Below are positions 52,952 to 61,131 of a stretch of 64,000 nucleotides of DNA, piece by piece. The first letter of the stretch is position 1; each line of letters starts with the position of its first letter. Under the pieces are notes generated by a model. The model did not search any database, was not told where the DNA came from, and saw only the letters and a list, made by a program, of their open reading frames with translations. The DNA comes from Acidovorax sp. FJL06 (GTDB taxonomy: Bacteria; Pseudomonadota; Gammaproteobacteria; Burkholderiales; Burkholderiaceae_C). The stretch is taken from assembly GCF_003852545.1 (NCBI RefSeq), contig NZ_QAJR01000005.1:1-64000 (forward strand), written 5' to 3'. Position numbers and translations under genes: made by a program.

Positions 52952-53659
52952 TCACGCCTGGAGCTGCACCTGGGGCTGCGCCGTGAGCCGGTAGCCCGCG
53001 CCACGCACGGTCTCCACCATCACAGAAGCCGCGCCCAGTGCTTCGCGCAAGCGTTTCACATGCACGTCCACCGTGCGCTCCTCGATGAAGACATGGTCGC
53101 CCCACACCTTGTCGAGCAGCTGCGAGCGGCTGTGCACGCGCTCGGCATGCTTCATCAAGAAATGCAACAGCTTGAATTCGGTGGGCCCCACCTTGAGGGG
53201 CTGCGCCTGGAAGGACACGCGGTAGGTGCCGGCATCCAGCACCAGCTCGCCAATCGTCACGCTGTCACTCACCTGCTCGGGCGCACGGCGGCGCAGCACG
53301 GCGCGGATGCGGGCCAGCAGCTCCTGCGTGGAGAACGGCTTGGTGATGTAGTCGTCGGCACCGGCGTCCAGGCCCGCGACCTTGTCCGGCTCGTCGCCAC
53401 GCGCAGTGAGCATGAGGATGGGGATGGGCTTGGTGCGGCTGTCGGCGCGCCACTTGCGCGCCAGCGACAGGCCGCTTTGCCCGGGCAGCATCCAGTCGAG
53501 CAGGATGACATCCGGCAGCACGGCATCCAGCTCGCGCTGGGCAGAGTCGCCGTCTTCCGCCCAAAAGGGCTGGAATCCGTTGTGGCGCAGATTGACGGCA
53601 ATCAGCTCGGCGATGGCGGGTTCGTCCTCCACGATGAGGACGCGTGGGAGCTTTCTCAT
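52952..53659 (-). CDS. phoB: Phosphate regulon response regulator PhoB
   Basis: The 235-residue regulator has a receiver domain (residues 1-120) with the acidic pocket E11, D12, phospho-acceptor D55 in VILLDWMLPG and Lys in FSTQELLARI region, and an OmpR-type winged helix (about 135-230) ending in GAGYRLTAQ. When phosphorylated by PhoR it binds Pho boxes with CTGTCAT repeats, of which several lie in this window (58309, 58378, 63374). It lies 20 bp after phoU on the same strand. Confidence 0.96.
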   Translation of the reverse strand: MRKLPRVLIVEDEPAIAELIAVNLRHNGFQPFWAEDGDSAQRELDAVLPDVILLDWMLPGQSGLSLARKWRADSRTKPIPILMLTARGDEPDKVAGLDAGADDYITKPFSTQELLARIRAVLRRRAPEQVSDSVTIGELVLDAGTYRVSFQAQPLKVGPTEFKLLHFLMKHAERVHSRSQLLDKVWGDHVFIEERTVDVHVKRLREALGAASVMVETVRGAGYRLTAQPQVQLQA

Positions 53660-53679
53660 AAATTTGCCAAAGCCCTTTC

Positions 53680-54381
53680 TTACAGCACGGTCGACTCGAT
53701 CTCGTCGAGGGCAGTGTGGCGCACATCCTTGCCCTTGACCAGATAGATGATCAGCTCGGCCACATTCTTGGAATGGTCTCCGATGCGCTCGATCGCCTTG
53801 GCCAGGAACAACAGGTCCAGGCTGGGCGAGATGGTGCGGGGGTCTTCCATCATGTAGGTGACGAGCTTGCGCACGAAGCCATCGAACTCCTTGTCGATGA
53901 GGTCGTCCTCCTTGAGGATGGCCACGGCGGCCTTGACATCCATGCGCGCAAACGCATCCAGCGTCTTGCGCAGCAGGCCCGAGGCCAGCTCGGCCGCCGT
54001 GCGCAGGTCGCTGGACGGCAGCGAGCGCGGGGCGCCGCTTTCGATGATGGAGCGCACCATGCGGGCCATCTTGTTGGCCTCATCGCCCATGCGTTCCAGG
54101 TTGGCCGTGGCCTTGGAGAAGGCCAGCAGCAGGCGCAAATCGCGCGCAGTGGGCTGGCGGCGGGCGATGATGGAGGACAGCTCCTGGTCGATCTCGACCT
54201 CCATCGCATTGACACGGGCCTCCATCGAGGCCACGGTGTCCACGGCCTCCAGGCTGAACTGAGAGAGCGCATACACCGCCTGGCGGATTTGCGACTCCAC
54301 CAGGCCGCCCATCTCCATGACGCGGGCGGAGACGCTGTTGAGCTCGCTGTCGAACTGCGAGGAAAGATGTTTATCGGGCAT
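53680..54381 (-). CDS. phoU: Phosphate signalling protein PhoU
   Basis: The 233-residue cytoplasmic protein begins MPDKHLSSQFDSELNSVSAR and consists of two repeated three-helix bundles with the acidic metal-binding motifs EVEIDQELSSII and EDDLIDKEFDGF. It links the PstSCAB transporter to PhoR and keeps the kinase off when phosphate is plentiful. Twelve bp separate it from pstB. The length and order match E. coli and other Proteobacteria. Confidence 0.96.
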   Translation of the reverse strand: MPDKHLSSQFDSELNSVSARVMEMGGLVESQIRQAVYALSQFSLEAVDTVASMEARVNAMEVEIDQELSSIIARRQPTARDLRLLLAFSKATANLERMGDEANKMARMVRSIIESGAPRSLPSSDLRTAAELASGLLRKTLDAFARMDVKAAVAILKEDDLIDKEFDGFVRKLVTYMMEDPRTISPSLDLLFLAKAIERIGDHSKNVAELIIYLVKGKDVRHTALDEIESTVL

Positions 54382-54393
54382 CTCGTTGTCTCC

Positions 54394-55176
54394 TTAGCCG
54401 AAACGGCCGGTGATGTAGTCTTCGGTTTCCTTGCGCTCGGGCTTGAAGAAGATCTGCTCGGTGGCACCGAACTCGATCATCTCGCCCAGGTACATGTAGG
54501 CGGTGTAGTCGCTGCAGCGCGCAGCCTGCTGCATGTTGTGGGTCACGATGGCAATCGTGTAGTCGTGCTTGAGCTCGTCGATCAGCTCCTCGATCTTGGC
54601 GGTGGACAGCGGGTCCAGCGCCGAGGTGGGCTCGTCGAGCAGCAGCACCGAAGGCTTGACGGCCACGCTGCGCGCAATGCACAGGCGCTGCTGCTGGCCG
54701 CCCGACAGCGACAGGCCGCTCTGGTGCAGCTTGTCCTTCACTTCGGCCCACAGCGCGGCCTTGGACAGCGCCCATTCCACGCGGTCGTCCATCTCGCTCT
54801 TGCTCAGCGTTTCATACAACTTCACGCCAAACGCGATGTTGTCGTAGATGGACATGGGAAACGGCGTGGGCTTCTGGAACACCATGCCGATGCGGGCGCG
54901 CAGCAGGTTGATGTCCTGCTTGGCGTCCAGGATGTCCTGGCCGTAGAAACTGATGGAACCCTCGGCGCGCTGGCCGGGATACAGGCTGTACATGCGGTTG
55001 AGCGTGCGCAGCAGCGTGGACTTGCCGCAGCCGGAGGGGCCGATGAAGGCCGTCACCTTGTGCTCGGCGATGTCCAGGCTCACGTTGCGCAGGCCCTGGA
55101 ATTTGCCGTAGAAAAAGCTCAGGTTGCGCAGCTCCAGCGCATTCTTGCTGGCAGTGGCGGTAGCGGTGGCGTTCAT
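54394..55176 (-). CDS. pstB: Phosphate ABC transporter ATP-binding protein PstB
   Basis: The 260-residue ATPase powers phosphate import. Walker [10 protein letters not shown] is at residues 46-54, the Q-loop in [17 protein letters not shown], the ABC signature [14 protein letters not shown], Walker [15 protein letters not shown] and the switch His in IVTHNMQQA. The ATG at 55176 has CAGGAT upstream and is preferred over a TTG two codons earlier. Three genes upstream and three downstream on the same strand complete the pst-pho unit. Confidence 0.97.
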   Translation of the reverse strand: MNATATATASKNALELRNLSFFYGKFQGLRNVSLDIAEHKVTAFIGPSGCGKSTLLRTLNRMYSLYPGQRAEGSISFYGQDILDAKQDINLLRARIGMVFQKPTPFPMSIYDNIAFGVKLYETLSKSEMDDRVEWALSKAALWAEVKDKLHQSGLSLSGGQQQRLCIARSVAVKPSVLLLDEPTSALDPLSTAKIEELIDELKHDYTIAIVTHNMQQAARCSDYTAYMYLGEMIEFGATEQIFFKPERKETEDYITGRFG

Positions 55177-55237
55177 TGTCAAATCCTGAAAATGGAGGCG
55201 GTCTTGTCAGTGTCTGCAGTGGGGGCGGCGGGCTGGG

Positions 55238-56092
55238 TCAGACGCGGTTTTTCTCGCGCAGGAACACCCGTGCCACGACGTTGAGGATCAGCACCGACAG
55301 CGTGATGAGCAGTGCACCGCCCCAGGCCAGGCGCACCCAGTTTTCGTAGGGGCTGAGCGCAAACTGGAAAATCACCACGGGCAAGTTGGCCATGGGGGCG
55401 TTCATGTTGGTGCTGAAGAACTGGTTGTTCAGCGCCGTGAACAGCAGGGGCGCCGTCTCGCCGCTGATGCGGGCCACGGCCAGCAGCAGGCCGGTCATCA
55501 CGCCGCTGCGGGCCGCGCGCAGGGTGACCATGGTGGACACCTTCCAGCGCGGCGCGCCTAAAGCGAAGGCCGCTTCACGCAGGCTGCCGGGCACCAGGCG
55601 CAGCATGTTCTCCGTGGTGCGCACGACCACAGGCACGGCGATCAGCGACAGCGCCAGGCTACCGGCCCAGCCGGAGAAGTTGCCCACCGTGGCCACGGCA
55701 ATCGCATAGACGAACAGCCCCAGCACGATGGAGGGTGCCGACAGCATGATGTCGGTCACGAAGCGGGTCAGCTCGGCGGTCTTGCTCTGGCCGCTGTACT
55801 CGGCCAGGTACACGCCCGCCAGCACGCCGATGGGGGTGGACACCAGCACGGTGAAGCCCACCATCATCAGGCTGCCCACGATGGCGTTGGCCAGGCCACC
55901 GCCTTCCGAGCCCGGTGCCGGGGTAGATTGGGTGAACATGTTCCAGTCCAGCGCGGCAAAGCCGTTGGACAGCAACACGCTCAGGATCCAGAGCAGCACG
56001 AACAGCCCCAGCACCATGGCGCCCAGGGACAGGGTCAGGCCGATGGCGTTGGAGCGCTGGCGCTTTTTGTAGAGTTGTTGGTTGAATTCCAT
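55238..56092 (-). CDS. pstA: Phosphate ABC transporter permease PstA
   Basis: The 284-residue inner-membrane protein has six membrane helices and the cytoplasmic EAA-type loop LREAAFALGAPRWKVSTMVT (about residues 173-192) that contacts PstB. It pairs with PstC to form the phosphate channel. The phrase ISGETAPLLFTALNNQFFST is characteristic of PstA. Spacing is 39 bp from pstC and 61 bp to pstB. Confidence 0.96.
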   Translation of the reverse strand: MEFNQQLYKKRQRSNAIGLTLSLGAMVLGLFVLLWILSVLLSNGFAALDWNMFTQSTPAPGSEGGGLANAIVGSLMMVGFTVLVSTPIGVLAGVYLAEYSGQSKTAELTRFVTDIMLSAPSIVLGLFVYAIAVATVGNFSGWAGSLALSLIAVPVVVRTTENMLRLVPGSLREAAFALGAPRWKVSTMVTLRAARSGVMTGLLLAVARISGETAPLLFTALNNQFFSTNMNAPMANLPVVIFQFALSPYENWVRLAWGGALLITLSVLILNVVARVFLREKNRV

Positions 56093-56131
56093 GGAGCAGA
56101 TCTCAATAGAGGCGGTTCATGGTGGATGGGG

Positions 56132-57139
56132 TCACAGGCCCTTGGCCTTCTCGGCGCGCAGCAGCATGATCTTGGCGGCCGACAGCACCACGAAGGTGAT
56201 CACGAAGAGCAGGAAGCCCAGGGCAAACAAGGTGGACAGGTGGAAGTCCGCCGCTTCGCCAAACTCGTTGGCCAGTGTCGAAGCGATGGAGGTGCCTGGC
56301 GAAAACAGCGAGGTGGGCATGCGGTTGGCATTGCCGATCACAAAGGTCACCGCCATGGTTTCACCCAAAGCGCGGCCCAGGCCCAGCATCACGCCGCCAA
56401 TCACGCCTTTTTGCGTGTAAGGCAGCACGACGCGGCGCACCACCTCCCAGGTCGTGCAACCCAGGCCATAGGCCGACTCGCGCAGGATGGGGGGCACGAT
56501 CTCGAACACATCGCGCATCACGGCCGCCACAAAGGGCAGCACCATGAACGCAAGCACGATGCCCGCCGCCAGAATGCCGAAACCGTTGGTGCTGCCGCCG
56601 AACAGGAAGCCCACCAGCGGCATGGAGCTCAGCAGCTTCTGCACCGGCACCTGCAAGTAGTCGGCAAACAGCGGCGCAAACACGAACAGGCCGAACATGC
56701 CGTAGATGATGGACGGCACGGCCGCGAGCAATTCCACCGCCGTGCCCAGCGGGCGGCGCAGCCACACTGGGCAGGTTTCGGTCAGGAACAGCGCAATGCC
56801 GAAGGCCAGCGGCACCGCGATCAGCAGCGCAATGCCCGCACTGGCCAGGGTGCCCACGATGGCGATGGCGGCACCGAATTCTTCATTGACGATGTCCCAC
56901 TCCACGCGCCAGATGAACTGGGCGCCGAACTTGTGGAACGTTGGCCATGCATAGACAAAAAGAGAAACGATGATGCCCAGCAACGCTGCAAGCACCAGCA
57001 ACGAAAGGCTTTGGGTCAACCGGTGGAAGAAGATGTCCTGCAGGTGCTGGCGCCTGGCAATCGACACCATGGTTTTGGTGGGGACGTCCGTCGTCTTGGC
57101 GGACACAGGTTGCGAACTCATGGTGGTTCCCACGCTCAT
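56132..57139 (-). CDS. pstC: Phosphate ABC transporter permease PstC
   Basis: The 335-residue inner-membrane protein has six main helices, a long N-terminal cytoplasmic part and the EAA-type loop [40 protein letters not shown] near the end is typical of PstC. Three in-frame ATGs are close together (57151, 57139, 57121); the one at 57139 has the best ribosome site (GGGAG with six-base spacing). A hairpin precedes it in the spacer after pstS. Confidence 0.95.
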   Translation of the reverse strand: MSVGTTMSSQPVSAKTTDVPTKTMVSIARRQHLQDIFFHRLTQSLSLLVLAALLGIIVSLFVYAWPTFHKFGAQFIWRVEWDIVNEEFGAAIAIVGTLASAGIALLIAVPLAFGIALFLTETCPVWLRRPLGTAVELLAAVPSIIYGMFGLFVFAPLFADYLQVPVQKLLSSMPLVGFLFGGSTNGFGILAAGIVLAFMVLPFVAAVMRDVFEIVPPILRESAYGLGCTTWEVVRRVVLPYTQKGVIGGVMLGLGRALGETMAVTFVIGNANRMPTSLFSPGTSIASTLANEFGEAADFHLSTLFALGFLLFVITFVVLSAAKIMLLRAEKAKGL

Positions 57140-57181
57140 GTTGACTCCCATCTGGCTTCTGGAGGCTCCACAAACCAGCAC

Positions 57182-57208
57182 CCATCGGCCAGACCGGCCG
57201 GCCGATGG
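57182..57208 (-). other. Stem-loop between pstS and pstC
   Basis: CCATCGGCC (57182-57190) pairs perfectly with GGCCGATGG (57200-57208) around nine bases. No T run follows on the minus strand, so it is not a plain terminator. It most likely protects the pstS message or lowers expression of downstream genes, since the binding protein is needed in excess over the permeases. Confidence 0.6.
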
Positions 57209-57231
57209 AGGCTATTTTGGAGCAAACGAAC

Positions 57232-58254
57232 TTACTTCTTGATCTGCGACCAGACTTTGGAGCGGATCTCGGCGGTCAGGCTGTCGGGCAGGGGCACATA
57301 GTCCAGGTCTGCCGCCATGCCCTTGCCGTTCTTGAACGCCCAGTCAAAGAACTTCAGCACTTCGGCCGACTGGGCCTTGTCGGCGGGGTCCTTGTACATG
57401 AGGATGAAGGAGGCCGTGCTCACCGGCCAGCTGCTGGCGCCCTTGGCGTTCACCATCGAAATGCCCATGCCCGGCGCGCTGAACCAGTCGGCACTGGCAG
57501 CAGCGGCGGCAAAGGTGGTGTCGTCAGGGCTCACGTACTTGCCATCGGCGTTCTGCAGTTGCAGAAAGTTCATGTTGTTCTTCTTGACATAGGCGTACTC
57601 GACGTAGCCGACGGCGCCCTTCACGCGGGTCACGTTGGCGGCCACGCCTTCGTTGCCTTTGCCGCCCACCGAAGAGGCCGCAGGCCACTTCACGGCAGCG
57701 CCCTTGCCCACGGAATCCGCCCATTCCTTGCTGACGGCAGACAGGTAGTCGGTCCAGTTGAACGTGGTGCCCGAACCGTCTGCACGGTGGACCACGGTGA
57801 TGTTCTGGTCGGGCAGGGACTTGCCGGGGTTCAGTGCGGAGAGCTTGGCGTCATTCCACTTGGCGATCTTGCCCAGGAAAATCTCGGCCAGCACCGGGCC
57901 CGTCACACGCAGCTCGCCGGGCTTGAAGCCTTCCAGGTTGATCACGGGCACCGTGCCGCCAATGATGGCGGGGAACTGCACCATGCCATCCTTGTCCAGG
58001 TCTGCTCCCGACACCGGGGCGTCCGTGGCGCCAAACACAACGGTCTTGGCACGGATCTGGCGAATGCCACCGGAAGAACCGATGGACTGGTAGTTGAGGC
58101 CCGTTCCCGTTTCCTTCTTGTAGGCTTCCGCCCACTTGGCATACATGGGGAACGGAAAGGTTGCACCTGCGCCGGTGATGTCCGCTGCGAAAGCACTTCC
58201 AACAGCCAGGGAGGCCAGTGCGACAGCAACGGTTTTGAGAAATGCGCGTTTCAT
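57232..58254 (-). CDS. pstS: Phosphate ABC transporter substrate-binding protein PstS
   Basis: The 340-residue periplasmic protein captures phosphate and hands it to PstCA. The signal peptide MKRAFLKTVAVALASLAVGS is cleaved after AFA (residue 23). The mature part begins ADITGAGATFPFPMYAKW, with the phosphate-binding SIGSSGGIRQI and ADGSGTTFNWTDYL segments typical of PstS. The start at 58254 has AAAGG upstream. A full Pho box and a correctly spaced -10 lie just upstream. It leads the pstSCAB-phoUBR cluster. Confidence 0.97.
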   Translation of the reverse strand: MKRAFLKTVAVALASLAVGSAFAADITGAGATFPFPMYAKWAEAYKKETGTGLNYQSIGSSGGIRQIRAKTVVFGATDAPVSGADLDKDGMVQFPAIIGGTVPVINLEGFKPGELRVTGPVLAEIFLGKIAKWNDAKLSALNPGKSLPDQNITVVHRADGSGTTFNWTDYLSAVSKEWADSVGKGAAVKWPAASSVGGKGNEGVAANVTRVKGAVGYVEYAYVKKNNMNFLQLQNADGKYVSPDDTTFAAAAASADWFSAPGMGISMVNAKGASSWPVSTASFILMYKDPADKAQSAEVLKFFDWAFKNGKGMAADLDYVPLPDSLTAEIRSKVWSQIKK

Positions 58255-58292
58255 TGATGACCTTTCGGCTAGGGTTAACAGGAACAGCACGA

Positions 58293-58326
58293 ACTCTAGG
58301 GGCCCAAGATGACAGTTCAGTGACAC
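58293..58326 (-). promoter_or_regulatory. PhoB-dependent promoter of pstS (Pho box plus -10)
   Basis: On the minus strand the Pho box is GTGTCAC-TGAA-CTGTCAT (58326-58309), two seven-base direct repeats spaced by four bases as in the E. coli consensus. Ten bases after it comes TAGAGT (58298-58293), the -10. No -35 is needed in such promoters because PhoB takes its place. The start site should be near 58286, giving a leader of about 32 bases. Confidence 0.85.
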
Positions 58327-58377
58327 AAAAGGCATCTCCGGGGTCATTGCCACAAAGCTGGCAGGCAGCACTTTGGA

Positions 58378-58395
58378 AGGTCACCCGCCTGTCAC
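58378..58395 (+). promoter_or_regulatory. Pho box-like site facing ppx
   Basis: AGGTCAC-CCGC-CTGTCAC has the 7-4-7 plan; the second half is a full match and the first matches five of seven. It points toward ppx, whose ATG is 122 bp away. Ten bases further CACACT is only a weak -10, so activity is uncertain. Confidence 0.5.
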
Positions 58396-58516
58396 AAACC
58401 AGCGACACACTTCCACGAATTAAAAGCCCCCCACGCCAAACGGCAACGGGGCCCCAGCCCCGGCCCCCCCTGAAAGCTCGCGGTACGATGCCGGACGACG
58501 CTTTCACCAGAACAAC

Positions 58517-59995
58517 ATGCAGAACGGCACACGCCTCGCCGCGGTCGACCTCGGCTCCAACAGCTTTCGCCTTGAAATCGGGCGCTATGAGTTCGGCCAT
58601 ATCCAGCGGGTCGAATACCTCAAGGAAACCGTGCGCCAGGGCAACGGCCTGGACGAGGACCGCAACCTGACGCGGGACGCCATGGAGCGCGGCTGGGCCT
58701 GCCTGGCGCGGTTTGGCGAACGGTTGGCAGGATTCCCGCGCGCCCAAGTCCGGGCAGTGGCCACCCAAACCCTGCGGGAGGCCCGCAACCGCGAAGAATT
58801 CCTGTCGCGCGGCAGCGAAGTGCTGGGCTACCCCATCGACGTGGTGTCCGGCCCCGAGGAAGCCCGCCTGATCTACCAGGGCGTGGCGCGGCTTCTGCCG
58901 CAATCGGATGAACGGCGGCTGGTGGTCGATATCGGGGGCCGCTCCACCGAATTCATCCTGGGCCAGCAATTCACCCCCCATGCAGTGGCATCGTTTCGCG
59001 TCGGCAGTGTTGCCTGGTCCCAGCGCTACTTCGCCCAAGGCGAGTTCACCGCCCAGGCGTTCCTGGCGGCAGAAATTGCCGCCAAGGCGGTGCTGGACGA
59101 GGCCCTGGCAACCTTTCGGCCCGACGCCTGGGAGGTCGCCTATGGCTCCTCGGGCACCGCAGGCGCCGTGGGCGACCTGCTTGCGGCCGCAGGCGGCCCC
59201 GAAGGCCTCATCACGCGCGACGGCCTGAACTGGCTCCATGACCGCCTCCTGCGCGCACAGAGCGCTGACCGCCTGCGCCTGGATGGGCTGAAAGAAGAGC
59301 GGCGCGCCGTCATCGGTGGCGGCATCAGTGTGCTGCGCGCCATTTTTGACCTGCTGGAAATCAACGAAATGCAGGTGGCGCAAGGCGCCTTGCGCCAAGG
59401 CGCCCTCTACGACCTGCTCGACCGCGAGCAACCCGAGACCGACCTGCGCACCACCACCGTCAACGGGCTGATGCAGCGCTTTGGCGTGGACATGGAGCAT
59501 GCGGAGCGGGTGGCGCGCACGGCCTGCGCATTGTTCGACCAGGCCGCCCCCCAGGACAGCGAGCGCGCCTCGCGCAAGCTGGACTGGGCGGCCCGCCTGC
59601 ACGAGATTGGCTGCCTCATCTCGCACAGCGACTCACACCGCCACGGCGCCTACATCCTCGACAACACCGATGCCGCCGGCTTTGCCGTGCCCGAGCTGCA
59701 CCGGCTTGGCGTGCTCGTGCAGGGGCAGCGGGGCAAGGTCCGCAAGCTCGGCGCGGACCTGGACGACCCCACCTTTGTGCTGCAACTGCTGAGCCTGCGG
59801 CTGGCCGTGGCCCTGTGCCACGCGCGCCGCGATCCAGACACCGCAGGCCTGGCCCTGCTGCGCAACGGGCAGCGCTTTCAGGCCCGCACGCGGGCTGGCT
59901 GGGCCGCGGCCTACCCGCAGTCGGCGCACCTTCTGCGCGAAGAAGCGCAGGCCTGGCAGAAAACGCCCTGGGAGCTGGTCCTTGACCTGCCGTGA
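58517..59995 (+). CDS. ppx: Exopolyphosphatase (Ppx/GppA family)
   Basis: The 492-residue enzyme removes terminal phosphates from polyphosphate. The ASKHA ATPase-like motifs are seen: AAVDLGSNSFRLEIGR (residues 8-23), catalytic-site ATQTLREARN with the EEF following, and VVDIGGRSTEFILG (about 136-149), where most relatives have DIGGGSTE; the Arg in place of the third Gly is a small deviation. The C-terminal HD-like helical domain includes HEIGCLISHSDSHRHGAYIL. It is divergent from pstS and may share PhoB control. Confidence 0.93.
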   Translation: MQNGTRLAAVDLGSNSFRLEIGRYEFGHIQRVEYLKETVRQGNGLDEDRNLTRDAMERGWACLARFGERLAGFPRAQVRAVATQTLREARNREEFLSRGSEVLGYPIDVVSGPEEARLIYQGVARLLPQSDERRLVVDIGGRSTEFILGQQFTPHAVASFRVGSVAWSQRYFAQGEFTAQAFLAAEIAAKAVLDEALATFRPDAWEVAYGSSGTAGAVGDLLAAAGGPEGLITRDGLNWLHDRLLRAQSADRLRLDGLKEERRAVIGGGISVLRAIFDLLEINEMQVAQGALRQGALYDLLDREQPETDLRTTTVNGLMQRFGVDMEHAERVARTACALFDQAAPQDSERASRKLDWAARLHEIGCLISHSDSHRHGAYILDNTDAAGFAVPELHRLGVLVQGQRGKVRKLGADLDDPTFVLQLLSLRLAVALCHARRDPDTAGLALLRNGQRFQARTRAGWAAAYPQSAHLLREEAQAWQKTPWELVLDLP

Positions 59996-60004
59996 GCATC
60001 GGCA

Positions 60005-60035
60005 ATAAACTATATAAACTGTTTATACCGTTTAT
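60005..60035. promoter_or_regulatory. Nested 31-bp palindrome upstream of the H1-like gene
   Basis: Four six-base elements are placed symmetrically: ATAAAC at 60005 and 60014, GTTTAT at 60021 and 60030, with three-base spacers on each side and one central base. Each arm is thus a direct repeat with a nine-base period. The site ends 12 bp before the ATG and overlaps a possible promoter (TTGACC at 59982, 18 bp, TAAACT at 60006). It looks like a cooperative operator. Confidence 0.6.
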
Positions 60036-60047
60036 TTGCTTATTGCC

Positions 60048-60581
60048 ATGACCAACGTTTCTACCGCACCCAGCGCCTCCGCCGCCCCGGCAGCATCCGC
60101 CCCCGCCCCGGCGGCACAACCGGCCAAGACCACCAAGCCTGCCAAAGCGGCCACACCAGCAGCCACCGTGGCAACCAAGCCCGCCAAAAAGGCCGAAGCC
60201 AAGAAGCCCCCCGCAGCCCCAAAGCCCGTGACCCCCAAGGCGCCCAAAGCTGCGGCACCAGCAGCCGCCAAGGCAACCAAAGATGCCAAGGCCAAGAAGC
60301 CCAAACTGGTGCGTGACAGCTTCACCATCCCCAAGGATGAGTACGCCGTGATCGAAGCGCTCAAGCAGCGCGCAGCCACCTTGGCCCAGCCGGTCAAGAA
60401 GAGCGAGTTGCTGCGTGCAGGCCTCAAGGTGCTGGCAGGCCTGTCCGACAGCGCACTGCGCAGCGCCTTGCAGGCCGTGCCCTCCATCAAGACGGGGCGC
60501 CCCAAAGCAGAGGCGGCGGCCCCTGCTGCCGCACCTGCAGCACCGGCCGCGAAGAAAATCAGCGCAAAACCCCGCAAGTAA
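60048..60581 (+). CDS. Histone H1-like Lys/Ala/Pro-rich protein with a conserved core
   Basis: The 177-residue protein has a Lys-Ala-Pro tail (1-85), a compact core (86-151) and a second basic tail (152-177). The tails resemble bacterial H1-like DNA-binding proteins. In the core, RDSFTIPKDEY looks like a beta strand, followed by two helices (AVIEALKQRAATL and KKSELLRAGLKVLAGL), the order of a ribbon-helix-helix DNA-binding fold; this fold is my inference. The core is found in other Burkholderiales proteins without known function. A nested palindrome lies just upstream. Confidence 0.75.
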   Translation: MTNVSTAPSASAAPAASAPAPAAQPAKTTKPAKAATPAATVATKPAKKAEAKKPPAAPKPVTPKAPKAAAPAAAKATKDAKAKKPKLVRDSFTIPKDEYAVIEALKQRAATLAQPVKKSELLRAGLKVLAGLSDSALRSALQAVPSIKTGRPKAEAAAPAAAPAAPAAKKISAKPRK

Positions 60582-60666
60582 GGCAAAAAGTGCGGATACA
60601 GCCACGGCCGAGCGCTTGAGAGCGAAAGCACACTCTGCCCGCTGCGCCCTCCTCGCGCATTGCGGG

Positions 60667-61131
60667 CTATAAAAACTCCGGCGATTGCACCGTCAGCAAC
60701 ACCGTCTGGCTCTGGTCCAGTCGCTGGCGCTGGCGCAGCCACCACACGGACCCCTTGCGGACCGCGCACTCCGCCGCCTGCAACTCCAGCAATTGGGCAA
60801 TGGTCTGCCCCAGCACGGGCTGGTGCCCAACGATCAGCACCGTGCCCTTGGCGCGGGGCCACTGGGCCAGTTCCAGCAGGTCCTGAACGCCTCCGCCTGG
60901 CAACAGCTCCGCCCGCATCTTGAACTTGCGCCCCAGTGCATTGGCCGTCTGTTCGGTCCGGCGCGCGGGGCTGGCCAGCACGCGCAGACCTTCCGGCAAT
61001 TGCCGGTCCAGCCATGCGGCCATGCGCGCAGCCTGCTTCTCCCCCCGGGAGGTCAGGGCGCGCGCCAGGTCATCGCAGCCATCCGGCGCCTCTTCGGCTT
61101 CAGCGTGGCGCCACAGAATCAGGTCCATCAT
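60667..61131 (-). CDS. sixA: SixA-type histidine phosphatase
   Basis: The 154-residue cytoplasmic protein has the SixA-type RHA catalytic motif (WRHAEAEE, His9) near the N-terminus, SPARRTEQTA and VGHQPVLGQ with the second catalytic His. E. coli SixA removes phosphate from phosphohistidine in phosphotransfer proteins. Two adjacent ATGs (61131, 61128) overlap the ppk stop codon, so the two genes are translationally coupled. The pairing of sixA with ppk is common in Burkholderiales. Confidence 0.9.
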   Translation of the reverse strand: MMDLILWRHAEAEEAPDGCDDLARALTSRGEKQAARMAAWLDRQLPEGLRVLASPARRTEQTANALGRKFKMRAELLPGGGVQDLLELAQWPRAKGTVLIVGHQPVLGQTIAQLLELQAAECAVRKGSVWWLRQRQRLDQSQTVLLTVQSPEFL

